Shown here piece after piece: positions 33,056-44,138 of a stretch of 64,000 nucleotides of DNA. The notes below the pieces were generated by a model, which was not told the origin of the DNA, searched no databases, and saw only the letters and a list, made by a program, of their open reading frames with translations. The stretch lies in NCBI GenBank assembly GCA_014529385.2, contig CM043953.1:73435872-73499871 (forward strand), read 5' to 3'. The stretch comes from Adiantum capillus-veneris (Eukaryota > Streptophyta > Polypodiopsida > Polypodiales > Pteridaceae). The position numbers and the translations under genes were made by a program. Positions within the stretch are counted from its first letter, which is position 1, and each line of letters opens with the position of its first letter.

Positions 33056-36000
33056 TTAACGACGGGCGAGGCGGTCTTTCAGTGCTTCGAGTGCCTTTTG
33101 GTATCTGATTTTGCATTCTTTGTCATGCACTTGCAAAAATTGCATGGTGACTTGGTTTTTCAGTTCCACTGCTAAATAGCCTACAAATCTGGATGTGAGG
33201 TTGCTTATCACCGGCGCAAAGATCTTCGTTCGCCAGGTGAAGAATCCAGTGTAGAATGCTTCTTCAAAGTCTAGCATATTATGCGAGGGTAGGAACATGC
33301 ATCTGGCATAGAATCCGTAAAGGATTTCTTCTGAAGGTTGCCCATTGAGATCATAACATAAGCCTCTGTTTCCTTCCAAGAATGAGAGCCATGGGGCTCC
33401 TATCTGCTCATGCTCATTGAAAACCTGTATGCATGTGAGTAGCATCCTGTAGATCTTATATAGCATTGCACAGAAGAGATCTGAAAGACTCTTGAAGAAT
33501 GTCATAGCACCCGTTAGGGTTTTCACCATGTATTCCTTTGTCGCTTTGCCTCTCTCTGGAGCTGGCAGCCTCGGGAAGTTGAGCCCTGTTGGCCTCTTCT
33601 TCTGCAGTGCTTCATGCGCTTGCCATGTCCTTACTCTCGGTACAAGACAGAATATTGGATCTTTCTGTAAGGCTGCAGGTGCTCTTGTGAACAGAATCAG
33701 GTATCTCGGATTCTTGTTCAACCAGCTTAGCCTCCACTTCGGGTGGTCTTTATCTGCGCCATCTTCTTGCATATCCTTGTACATCTTTTCTTTTACTTGT
33801 AAACGTTCTACCTTGATGAGAGGGTACGACAGGGATAGCTGGTGCCATTAAGTGTTGGTTTGATTGGGAGTGAGTTGAGTGACGTTGACAGAGTGTAAAA
33901 CTCTCAACTCCCAATCCATAGCAGCCTTCCACTGCTCATCCACCTCTAAAGTGATATTTTCCTTCAGTGCGTCTTCTTCAGCTTTTGACAGTTGGACCAT
34001 TGGCACTGTATCTTCATGTGTAATTTGGACCTGAAAGTCTTCATCACCACTCGGCTCTGTTGTAGACTGCGTCTCAAATTCAGCAAATGAGACCAAGGGA
34101 ATGTCTATTTGGGGTGGCTCTGATGTGCCTGCCTCTTCTTGTGTGTCGGGCTTTCCATCTCTGAGAAGTTGGTTTATACGCTTGAGTTCTGCTATCTCTT
34201 TTAGAAGCTCCTCCTCTCTTTGGACCCGCATTAGTGCCAGGTCTCTGCGCTGGGATTGTTCAAGCTTTAATTCCAGGTCTAAATCCCTTTTTTTCTTTTC
34301 AAGTGCCTTGTACACTTCATCTGTTCCCTTGATCGAGACCACGGCTAGATTTTCTCTTACTTGTTGCAAGAAAATGGCCTGATCATTGATTCTCTGTTCG
34401 GAATATTGCAGAGAAGCATTGGCTACATCTAATTACACTTGAATTTTTTGAGCTGACAGAGAGGTGGTAAGAAGTTCATTTGTCACTTCTATCAGGTGCT
34501 CGTCTTTCACCTTCTAGGCATCATATAATTTAGTGAGGAGGTCACCTAACTCCTCCATTTTCTTTTGTTGTTTGTCCCTAGCTATCTGATGTTGTTCTGC
34601 TTCCGTCTTTAGCTCTTGCACTTGCCTTTGGAGATCAGTGATAGTAATCATTCTGTCTTCGAGCTCTGCTTGAAGAGCATCGATGACCATTTCTAGTTCC
34701 TTGGCCTTTGTGCTGCGGTTTAAGGCTGCTGAGCGAAGTTTCTCCGTCATGTCTTGCATCTACCTTGCATACTCGTTTACTTGTAAAATTACTTCGTCAT
34801 TGGACTGCCACTCCTCCTGTCTTGCTAGTTGGGACGTGTCTGCAGCCTGTTGTGTTGCTTCTTGATGTGTTGTAAGTGTTGGTGGTTCTATAAAGGTGGA
34901 TGGTTGTTCTTCTCCTTGGCCATCCTGAGGCTTTAATGCCTCCGCAGTTTTTGGCTGAGTGGAAATAGCTGGTGTGGTCTCAACCCTTATCGTCTCTTCA
35001 GGTGTTGGCCTTTCTACCTTCTCTGGCTCGGGCTCTTTCTCATGTGTAATGGTATGCTCTTTTTCTGTATCTACCTCCTTATCAGTTTCTTACGTCGGCT
35101 TTTGAGTTTCTACTGCTACCTGCTCCAGTTCTGGCTCGTCTTCTTTTTCCTCATGTCCTTTGTTGTGGTCAGCTTTTTGTGTGCTTCTGGTGGGTGAATT
35201 CAAAAACTTTTTCTTTTTCGATCTCGGCTTCTTCATTGGTATCTTGGCCTGGCGGTGATGGTGGTGGACTAGGCATGGGATGGTCATGTTGTTTTGACGG
35301 CGGTGAGGTGGGTCGGGGAGATGCCTGGCTTTGCTCTTGGGTAGCCGCTTCCTCAGCTTTCTTCACCGCTTCTTTGGCCTCTTTCAGCTTTAAGGCTTCG
35401 GCCTCTTAGTACATTCTTTCTAAATAATCTTTTGGATCCTCGGTCTCTTTTCTTATATGGTGCTTTGTTCGAGGTCCTTTCAGTCCTATGGGTACCCACT
35501 TTTCTGGGTCCTTTCCTTGTGCTTGCCTACTGCGCTCGTAAGCCTGTTTTTCTCTTTCGGGTCGTGCTTGTTTTTGAGCTGGCTCCTCTTGGTGGGCAGC
35601 CACAGCTTTCCTCTTCATCTCTTCCCTTCTAGCTCTCTTTTCTTCGTTGTCAGAGCTTTCGTTGTTGTGCCGCTCTGATGAGCTGTCATCTGATTCATCT
35701 CCTGATTTAAAAGTTCTTTTACCTGATCTTGTAGCTCTTGGAGAGGGTTGTGCTGCCAAGATCCATGTATTCTGATCAAGGGCAGGCGGTAGGTTATCAG
35801 CCATGCCAATGGCATGATAGGCTATTCTTTTCAACACTTGTGGCGCACCCAAGTATGTGATTTTACCCTCCTTCTTGGTGGCCTTCAATGTGGTCAAGAC
35901 ATACTGCGTGTGGTCTACAGGCTGCCTTGTTGTTGACTTCAGAACTTGAGTAAAGGTGGTGGACACAGCGTGATTTGGTGTCGTGTACCTTGGTGGCCTT

Positions 36001-36575
36001 TTTGCCAAGAAATGGAAGTGTAATGGTACAGACGGGCTGGCTCTTCCACCTGTTTGTGGATGAGGTCGACGAATGTAGCCACTGTTGTTTCCTTGGTAAA
36101 TGTGCCTGCGGTCTTCCTGTCTCTTGCCCGCATGGTCATTCCTTCAGTGGGCAATCTAAGTGCCTCTATTCTTCTGTAATTACTACCTCGACCTTGTTCC
36201 CTTGGGTATCTGGTATCTGGGCGGTTTCGTCTTCCTTGATTGTGGACAAAAGCTCGTAAGCTTTTTGAAAGTCCACTCCGGAAGGCTCTTGTTCGTAAAA
36301 ATGTCTGAGCCCCAACCTGCGGTTAGTTTCTTTGGTTTCTGGCTTTGCAGCTACATCATAGACCTCTTTAGGCAAGAGTTTTAACTCCACTTGATGCCCT
36401 TCTTCACTCTTAAACCTACCAGTAAGATCGTGGTGTGTTGTTCTTCCAGCTATTCTTTAGAAAGATAGGATGCTTTTGCCGCCTTGACTGACTCGGGGTC
36501 CAGTTGATACGCAGGTAGTTCGTGTAGTTTCTCTTTTTGGTTTAGCTTCTTCTTGGCCTTCTCCCCGGCTTGCAT
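33056..36575 (-). pseudogene. Element G extra ORF downstream of pol (about 1,170 codons)
   Basis: A coding region on the element strand runs from an ATG at 36575 to a stop at 33056. It is broken by frame changes near 36,450, 36,160 and 36,010 and by stops near 35,406, 34,514, 34,430 and 33,848. The N-terminal third is mixed and globular-looking. The middle (about 35,800-35,170) is very acidic/basic and Pro/Ser-rich, probably disordered. A long coiled coil follows (about 34,760-34,130, heptad-rich Leu/Glu/Lys). The last 240 residues (33,784-33,056) are globular, rich in aromatic residues and Cys. No known domain was recognised. It lies between pol and the polypurine tract, so it belongs to the retrotransposon. 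Its role is unknown. It could be a captured host gene or a lineage-specific accessory protein. Confidence 0.7.
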
Positions 36576-38760
36576 TGCTCCTGTTCAGTGAATAGAGCGC
36601 AAAGTTAGCAGATTTGTTGGATTTTTCTCTGGAATGTCCTTTTAAACTGAAATGCTGATAATCTGGTCCAAATTGCTTCAAATCAATTTTTGAACAAGCA
36701 AAGATGCATAAAATCATGCAAGGAACAAACTGTATGGTCAAAACAAAAATTTGCAACCAAAGTAAATAATCACGATTATTTACAACTTAGGAAAATTTCC
36801 AACTTTTTGCAAACTTGGCTTTATAGACTTGAAGTATATGCCAAATACATGCTCTGAGTGAAATATGGGCTCATTTGGATGCATAGGTTGAAAACGGTAC
36901 CAGATTTTAGCTTTTGGTCTCTGAACCAGTAGATATAAAGGAAATTTGAGATTTTGAAATCCAAATTGACTCAAAATTGGCTGTATGATGACAAAATATC
37001 CAAATTCCCCAATTTTGACCAAAACGGAAATAATCGTGATTATTAACTTTTCTTTCAAAATTGACATTTTTTGGCATAAATTGGTTCTAGGCATGGTATA
37101 GACCTTGGGTATGAGATATAAGGTGATTTGGATCAAGAAAAGTTATTCATAACCCGGATTTTGGCTTGCAAAGACTTCTTTGCGTTTTTTGGCAATTTTA
37201 CAAGTAATGGGTGGTCATTTTTGGCTCATACTTGATTTTTGGCATATAATAGGTGTGTACACATGATAGGTGAGGTGATTTAACAATTTCCAAGCAAAAA
37301 TGATACAAAAGTAAATAATGGCAATTATTTACAACAGTGACAAAAACTTTACAAATCTCACAAATTTTGACCTAGACATGTTTTATACACCTAATACAAG
37401 TCCTAAATTGAATTTGGCCAAGTTTGGTCACGCCGGCATCACTTTGTGCTATGTCGACTCTGAAATCATCATTTTTTGTGATTACTCTATCTGTTGGGTT
37501 GGTCGGTCAACTTTGAGGCTTTGGACTTGTCCGTAACATAGTCGTGAAGCTACCTGTCCAATTCTGGCTCATTTGGAATCATTTTGGCCTCGGATGTCGA
37601 ATTTGACGCTTTGTAACCTTCGAGTTGTTTTCTGCTTTTCGATGGATTTTCTTGATGGATTTCACCAAACCAATCATATACATTGTATATGGACCTCATT
37701 AGCAAGCCATCTGTGGAGTCAGGTCGGAATTCTGGCATTTGCCAAAACCCTAACTTTTCTATTGGGGACCCCCTTGACCCTAGTAGAATGGTCATCTAAT
37801 GGTATAGAAAGGTTCTGTTATGTTAGGGCATGCTATGGTTCAAATCCCATCTGATTTGGTCAAGCTAGCAAGCCGCTATGGACAGTTTTAGGTCGTAGGT
37901 CTTCGTGCACTGCTCGATTTCTAGGGTTTTTTCTAAAGCTTTAGACTAGCTACCGGCCGTACAAAATGGATCATTATCGAGTAAAGAACTTACCCCTCAT
38001 GTCTTGTGTGAGACGGTGCTGAAAAAGGTCAATTGTGGGCTCCCGAAATGTCACGCGAAAGAGGCCGAAATCTCTCTTTGCAAAGGTTCCAAGTGGAAAT
38101 GAGGTGGTTTTAGCCTACCCTGGATATCTATACCTGAACTTCCCGAACCAAATTTCCTCAGATTCCCCCGTTAGTCCTACTAGGCCGTGAAATCTATATT
38201 AGACTCAAAAATTTCTCTGATCGGATTCCTGTAGCTCATTCTGCAACAATTTTGCAAAAGTAGGCCTAGCCGCCTAAGTTTGGCTTCCCGCTTTCGTCTT
38301 CTCATTTTTTTTGAAAATTTTTGTGCTTGTCTACCTTGTCCTTCTGATCACCATCGTGTCTTCAATTTTTCCATCTGAGCTTTCTTGCTATTTATTATTA
38401 ATTTTGACATGTTTATTTGAAAAAATCAAAGAAAATAGAAAAATTCTCTAAAAAAGTAAATTAAAAATCCAATAATTAAGAAAATCACTTGCAAAACACA
38501 GATTTATTGTTTTTTGTTGGATTTCTTCATTTTTCAGCCTCCTTATCAATAAAAATGATGAAAAATATCCAAAAAATGACTATTTTTTATGATTTTCTAA
38601 TAGTATATACACTATTTACACTCATCGGGAAGATATTATCAATGAATTTTTCCTTGTTGATGAATTATAAGGGCATTATTAGGTAATTTTACAAAAAATC
38701 ACACCTTAACATGGAACTTTTTCCTCCCTCTTCAGACATTGCCCTTAATTACTTAGTACT
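36576..38760 (-). other. AT-rich spacer of element G with palindromes
   Basis: This is about 2.2 kb without a supported ORF, between the pol tail and the extra ORF. It contains three copies of the AATAATC..GATTATT palindrome at 36,762-36,783, 37,029-37,044 and 37,311-37,332. It could hold a promoter for the extra ORF; no clear TATA element was singled out. Confidence 0.5.
36762..37332. repeat. Palindrome set 1 (three copies, 265-285 bp apart)
   Basis: Copy 1 (36,762-36,783) and the core of copy 2 (37,029-37,044) are perfect inverted repeats with a two-base centre. Copy 3 (37,311-37,332) is degenerate in the middle (ATAATGGCAATTAT). The sequences between them share only weak similarity. Confidence 0.8.
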
Positions 38761-38769
38761 TAGTGCCCT

Positions 38770-40326
38770 TCCACCCCTCCTAGGTGACGTACTCCGGGAC
38801 GACTGTGTGCATGGGTTGAATAATTGTGTCTATGCATAGTCTTGATTGGCTCTACCATGATATGAAGATCAATGCAATTTAAACCAATATGATGTGCAAG
38901 AGCTAGGTCTTGAGTAAATAACTCAAGGGTTTTCGATGTCGAGGTTTGATGCTGATGTCTTCCAAAGAGAAAATTATGTAGCTTTTGTGCTCTCTATTTG
39001 ATTGTACCATTAGGGTGTTTTAGCACGCTGATTGCTTGAGCTATTGGTAGCACGTTAGACTGTTGTCGAGCTTTTTCTCGCCATTGGTAGCTCGATCGGC
39101 GTGGTGCTGCATCGTGTGTTGGAATCTGTTGAGACTTAACTCGCCATTACTTGATTGGTTTCGCAGTGTGTGGAGAAGATAAGTGCTCCTTTTCCTTCCA
39201 AACCCTTTTCATGTTAGGTTCCTTGCTCGTAGATGCTCGATTCTGTGTTCGAATCCTTGGAATCGTCTTATGTTTCTTCATGGAAGTTTTAGGCACCCAG
39301 ATCTGAATTGGTTTATCTTTTAGCTGTGCTTTTGGTACCCAAATTTTCCTGACTCCTTGCATGCTACCTATAGCATTTGATTGTCGTGGAGATGGAGAAG
39401 GTTTGCTTCGTGGATTGGTCTGCTGATCGCATCTTTTTCATTCCTCCTTGCTTGGTGCAAGTGGAACAATGAGTTGCCCTCCTTTAGGTGATAGCTTTAG
39501 CTGATTCGTATCCAAATCTGGTATTGCTTTGTATGTATGCATCCAAGGAATGCCAAGAATCATCATCTCATTCATGTGTTCATCTGGCAAGCATACAAAC
39601 TGATGCGGACATGAACATCCATGTACTACCACGTTCAAGTTGACTACTCCCAATGCTGGAGTTGGATTCTTGTTGCATCCTTTGATTTTCGTTATTCCTA
39701 CGGTCAATGCTTGACTTGTTGCCTTCTTGTATGTGGAATAACTTACAGCATTCACTCTAGCTCCTGTGTCTACCAAAGCATTGGTGCTATGATTGTTGAG
39801 TTGTACTTTGATGCGCAAATCCATTCCATCTAACCAATCATCATCTGTTGAAATTGCGTCTTTAGGTAATTCCCATTGTCGATCATCTAGTTCCAAAGCG
39901 TTGATGGGAATCGGTATTTGTTGATTCTTGAGAGCAGCTTTACGCTTGAGTACCCGAAGTGTAGCTTCCTCTTGGGCTTCATCAATAGCCTGCTGTTTCT
40001 TCATCTTTCTTTGTTTGGCTGCATGCATTCTCTCTAGCAATTCATTGGTTAGTGGCAAGTTGTATTTCTTTAAACGACATCCACTAATCCAATTGGCCAT
40101 TGGTTCACCATCTAGGGTGGAAAATTTTACTGCTCTACTTGCAGATACATCTTCAATGATAAATGGTCCATTTCCCTTTTTCTTAAACTTGGGAATGTGT
40201 TGCTTAAGGGAATAGACTATAACTAAGTCCCCTTTCTTGAATTTTTTTGTGATTAAGTGGGAATCAAAAAACTGTTTTTGTTTCCGCTTGTGTGCATAGA
40301 TATGAGCTACATCAGTTAGCCTTTGC
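38770..40326 (-). pseudogene. Element G integrase C-terminus fused to a second aspartic-protease-like domain
   Basis: From a TAG at 40,326 the frame reads an integrase C-terminal region with a Lys-rich helix, FKKGDLVIVYSLKQ and GPFIIEDV, then SGCRLKKYNLPLTNELLERM. Without a break it continues into a domain with LVDTGARVNAVSY (D-T-G active-site motif) and MMILGIPWMHTY. These correspond to the first loop and the later hydrophobic-Gly motif of retropepsin-type proteases. After a stop at 39,438 the same frame continues with two IWVPK motifs (39,362-39,290) and a basic tail. The element also has a protease in the normal place at 43,150. A protease after integrase is unusual for Ty3/gypsy. It may be a fusion caused by recombination. 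Confidence 0.7.
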
Positions 40327-40560
40327 TAGTCTAGCTTTTCCAAATCTTCAAGTCTTTCTGACAATTCATGTCCAGTCCACTCAAGAGTCTGTGCTACCCT
40401 TAATGTCGGCAATAGAAATTCTATTGGCAGTTTGGCATCAAGACCATAAACAAGGTTAAAGGGTGTAGCATTTAGAGCTGTTTTGAATGAAACTCGATAA
40501 GCCCATAGAGCAGCATGGAGATTCATTTCCCAGTCTATCCTTCCTCAACTAACCACTTTG
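40326..40560 (-). pseudogene. Element G integrase core, 3' part
   Basis: The frame reads a LHAALWAYRVSFKTALNATP motif and FNLVYGLDAKLPIEF, typical of the end of the gypsy integrase core and its linker. It is joined upstream to a Q-V-E-H-T-N-K motif. Most of the core with the first two catalytic Asp residues is missing because of an internal deletion near 40,640. Confidence 0.8.
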
Positions 40561-40952
40561 GTCAGTACCGAGCTAAGAATTTTATTCGTATGCTCAACTT
40601 GTCCGTTTTCTTGTCCATATCTCGTGAATACATACTCATATAAGAATGCAGCAGTGGTGTAATTCTTTTCTTCCATGCTCAATTGTCGGCTAGCATAAGA
40701 AATAGGAAAGTCAACTTTCCCATCTCCTTGTTGGGCTAGTATACAACCAATAGCAAAGTTTAAAGCATCGACATGTACGTGGAATATCTTATCCCAATCA
40801 GGTGCTTTCAATATTCGAGCTGAGGTGACATCTTGATTTAGCTTCATGAAGGATTCTTCACATGTCTCGGTCCATTCAATGTGCATAATCAAGCTTACAT
40901 GGGTTTTGCAATTATAGTGTACATGTAGATGAACCGTCGGTAATATCCACAA
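40545..40952 (-). pseudogene. Element G RNase H fused to integrase remnant
   Basis: One open frame reads a connection/RNase H start (WTETCEESFMKL, FHVHVDALNFAIGCILAQ, DFPISYASRQLSMEEKNYTT). Then, directly, integrase sequence with GQENGQVEHTNKILSS follows. The first catalytic Asp of RNase H lies in VDA. The second half of RNase H and the integrase zinc finger and core start are deleted at the join (about 40,640). The element could not transpose alone. Confidence 0.8.
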
Positions 40953-41052
40953 TGTCCCATGAAGGCTTGTACCCCCGTGATTGTTGTTGGTCTAGACAAA
41001 TCAGTAATGACATGAATCTTTTCAATATCGGTAGCTATGCCATTTTTAGACA

Positions 41053-42080
41053 CTATATATCCAAGAGTTTTCCCTTGTCAAACATGAATGTGCACTTTTC
41101 AGGGTTTAAGAAGATCTTGTAGAGTCTACATTCCTCAAATACCTTTTTGAGGTGTTCAAAATGATCAACCCGGATTGACGAATGTATGCATAGATCATCC
41201 ATATATACTTCTAAGAATTTCCGAAGATACTCTTTGAAAGCATGGCTCATCAATCTCTGAAATGTGGCTGGAGCATTAGTTAACCCAAACGGCATGACCC
41301 GATAGGCAAATATACCCCATTCTGTTGCAAAAGCAGTTTTATGCTGATCTTTTGGGTCAACCAAAAGTTGATTGTATCCCGAAAAACCATCTAAGAAGCT
41401 GTAAGATTCTTTTCCTGCACTCGTTCTAACACATGCTCAGTTATCAGAAGAGGAAAGTTGTCTCTAATGGTAGCTGCATTCACCTTTTTGAGATTAACAC
41501 ACACTCGTAATTTCCCATTCTTCTTTGGTACTACCACAATTGGAGACACCCAATCTGTGTGTTCAATTTCGTAAATGAATTCGGCTTCCTTCAGTTTTTA
41601 ATCTCCTTTGATCTTTCTGGCAAATGTTTCGTTGTAAGTGTATGGTCTCTGTCTACTTGGTTTCGCATCATCTCTCATGGGTATAGTATGTTGATAGATT
41701 TCTGGATCAACACCCTTGATATCCTTGGAAGACCAAGCGAAGATATCCCGGTATTTCTTTAACAAGCTTAGCAAAATCTTTTCTTCTTCTTCTGTTAGGT
41801 CATTTGCAATGTAAGCCGGTCTAGGCTCTTCTCTTGGTTTAGCCAAATCTACCCTTTTAGCATTTTCAGGTCCTTTGTAAGATTCGCCTTGTTTCCGTAG
41901 TTCCCTTACAGGTTGTTCGATTATGATTTTCCGATCTTGGAGAGTATACTTTTTGTAATGGGATGGAACATGCATTACATCCTTACCATCCTCTTCCATG
42001 GTTTCCATTTCGGTTGTGTATATCTCCTTTAGAGATTTTTTCAACTCTTGATATTTCTTTTTCCGCTCGACTCTGGTCAT
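41053..42080 (-). pseudogene. Element G reverse transcriptase
   Basis: The N-terminal region at 42,080-41,598 includes LSLLKKYRDIFAWSSKDIKG and a conserved proline segment. The fingers/palm (about 41,590-41,420) read a WVSPIVVVPKKNGKLRVCVN motif. The palm at 41,364-41,053 has FAYRVMPFGLTNAPATFQ and the catalytic YMDD in FLEVYMDDLCIHS, followed by LNPEKCTF. Stops and a frame change at about 41,595 and 41,400 break it, but the YMDD active site is intact. Confidence 0.9.
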
Positions 42081-42137
42081 GAGTGGTTTTTTATCCTGAG
42101 ATTTTTCGTGAGTATCCTTCCTTGCTTTTCTCGATTT

Positions 42138-42623
42138 CTAAGACATTTCTGAGTTTCTGTTTGAAGGATATCTGTCCGTTATTTTGTCCTTGACAGAATC
42201 ATTAGCATCTATCTGCATCAAGAATTGTGTTTTACTCGAGACTGATGGCATAGATCTTGTTTCTATGATATTGGTGTCTCTCTTTTGTCTATACCATTTT
42301 TGTCTTCTTGATTTTTGGTTTGGAGAGTCAAAAAACTTTTCCTCCCCTCCCTTTAAGAGTAACTGAGCTCTCGTATGCTCTTTTTCTGACCCCAAATCTT
42401 CTGAGGTAGCTGAGTGTTCATCTAGTTCATCAGTTGCATCGTAATAGAGGTCAAACAAGACTTGTTGAGCTTTCATCAAGTCCATGGGTTCCTCATCTTG
42501 GTTTTCAATGTTGAGGATTGACATCATTTGGATGGGAATTATGTCGTAGCCATCCTCATTGCAAATTGAGTAGGCATAGACGTATTCACACATACATCCA
42601 TTGTCGCTAAAATTTGAGTCCAC
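42138..42623 (-). pseudogene. Element G pol linker
   Basis: An open frame of 161 codons between protease and reverse transcriptase is acidic at first and Ser/Arg-rich later. It has no known motif and probably links protease and polymerase. It is in the same frame as the reverse-transcriptase N-terminus. Confidence 0.5.
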
Positions 42624-42688
42624 TTGAATGGTTTGAATAAATGATTTGGAAAGGGTTCAGGTATGTAGGCTTCGTCTGTACAGTCCCT

Positions 42689-43905
42689 TTATACGATACA
42701 TTCCTCTCGTCTTAAGCTTCCATTTTCTGAAGCTCCGCACATCCAAATAGGAGTGTCTTTGTTTAACCAGGATGGGAGTTTAGTTTCAGCCGAAGAGACT
42801 GAATCAAACTCTTGGATGGGTGTTTTCAAGACATCTCTATAAGTGTGATCTTTTAGATTGACTCTTGTTATAGATCCCACCTGCTTCAAGTACAGATAGT
42901 TGTTTCCCCAATCTTGGATAAGCTGTACCTGTCGCATGAAAGGTCTTCCCAATTTGATTTCATAGTTGAGTTTTTTCCCAAAGTCTACTATGGCAAATGT
43001 GTGTTGATATTCAATTCCACAGGAATGACTATCACTTTTTCAAGTAGCCCTAGTGGTCTCTCAATGTGTCCGTCAGCCAACTGTAATTTCATTCGCATTT
43101 GTCTAATGGATGGATGTCCCCAGGATTCCCATACTGCTTTAGTGGCTATGGCTATGCCAGCTCCACTATCCAATATTGCCATGGTTTCAATGTCATTATA
43201 TTTCACTGGGAGGGTAGTGTTTCCTTCTTCCCCTTCATAATATTCTGCGACCTTGTTCATAGGAACTGATCGAATCTCTTTGTTTTCTACTTCATTTTTC
43301 AATTTTTCCAAATTCTTAGAGATTATCCCCGTTATCCCCACCTTCTCTAGGGTTTTCTATAAATCGTTCCATAAGTATGGCCTGAGTTTCAATAGTTCTC
43401 CCAAAGTAAGAGTGCATTGGATAGGTGTAGACATGATTGAATGAATGTTATCTACTTCTAGGGTCTGTTTGTCTCCTTTTACTTGAGTGGTCTTGCAAAT
43501 GATAAATTCATCTTCGTTAACTCCCAAGTAAGAAGGTAGTTTTTTTAATGTCAATGGTTTAGATAGTCCTGAAGCCTCCGATCCGCAATCCTCGTACAAG
43601 GATTGTAAATCCATGTTCATATCAGATGGTAGGTTATCCAACCAGACTTCCTCTATAGGAGCTGACTTTAAAGTTAGGCTCCCATCATTGATCTCTCTTA
43701 CATTCTCCCATAAGTGTCCTAGCCAGTCTTCCTCTACGAATGGAATTCCGTCTAAGGCATTTTTGTTGTCCGGCATTATAAGCTCTGGTTCATTTGTTTC
43801 AAGGTGGGGTTCTGGCACCACATCGGATTTCACTTTCGTTTCTTCTACCGCAAGCTCCTCAGGTTTTGGAATCCTTTCAAGCTTGGGTTTTTGTTTATCC
43901 ACCAT
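42689..43905 (-). pseudogene. Element G protease region
   Basis: An acidic leader (43,905-43,357), with one stop at 43,357, leads into a protease domain. The domain has AILDSGAGIAIATKAVW (D-S-G active site, about 43,170), LQLADGHIERPLGLLEKV and, after a frame change, LGRPFMRQVQLIQDWGNNYLYL. These are the usual retropepsin landmarks of plant gypsy elements in the normal position before reverse transcriptase. Confidence 0.8.
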
Positions 43906-44138
43906 TTCTTGCGTGATTCTTACCTAGTTTTGATAAGTTTCCAGCTTTGCTACTTCCATTTCTGGAGATGGATAGTTTTTCCATTTGTTTTCCATGTTTT
44001 GGCATGCTTTAAGTCCTGCTTGGTAAGCTTCCAAGGCAGCATTAATAGGCTCAAAAATTTTATCGACCAGAATGGATCCCCCAGATTTCACGGTTGTTTT
44101 CTTGAATTCACTGCCAGTTTATTTCGACTTGTCTTGGC

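Noticed and set aside
37550..37854. ORFs on both strands in the 36.8-38.8 kb spacer
   Set aside because: AT-rich, overlapping on opposite strands, no motifs, inside the element G spacer.
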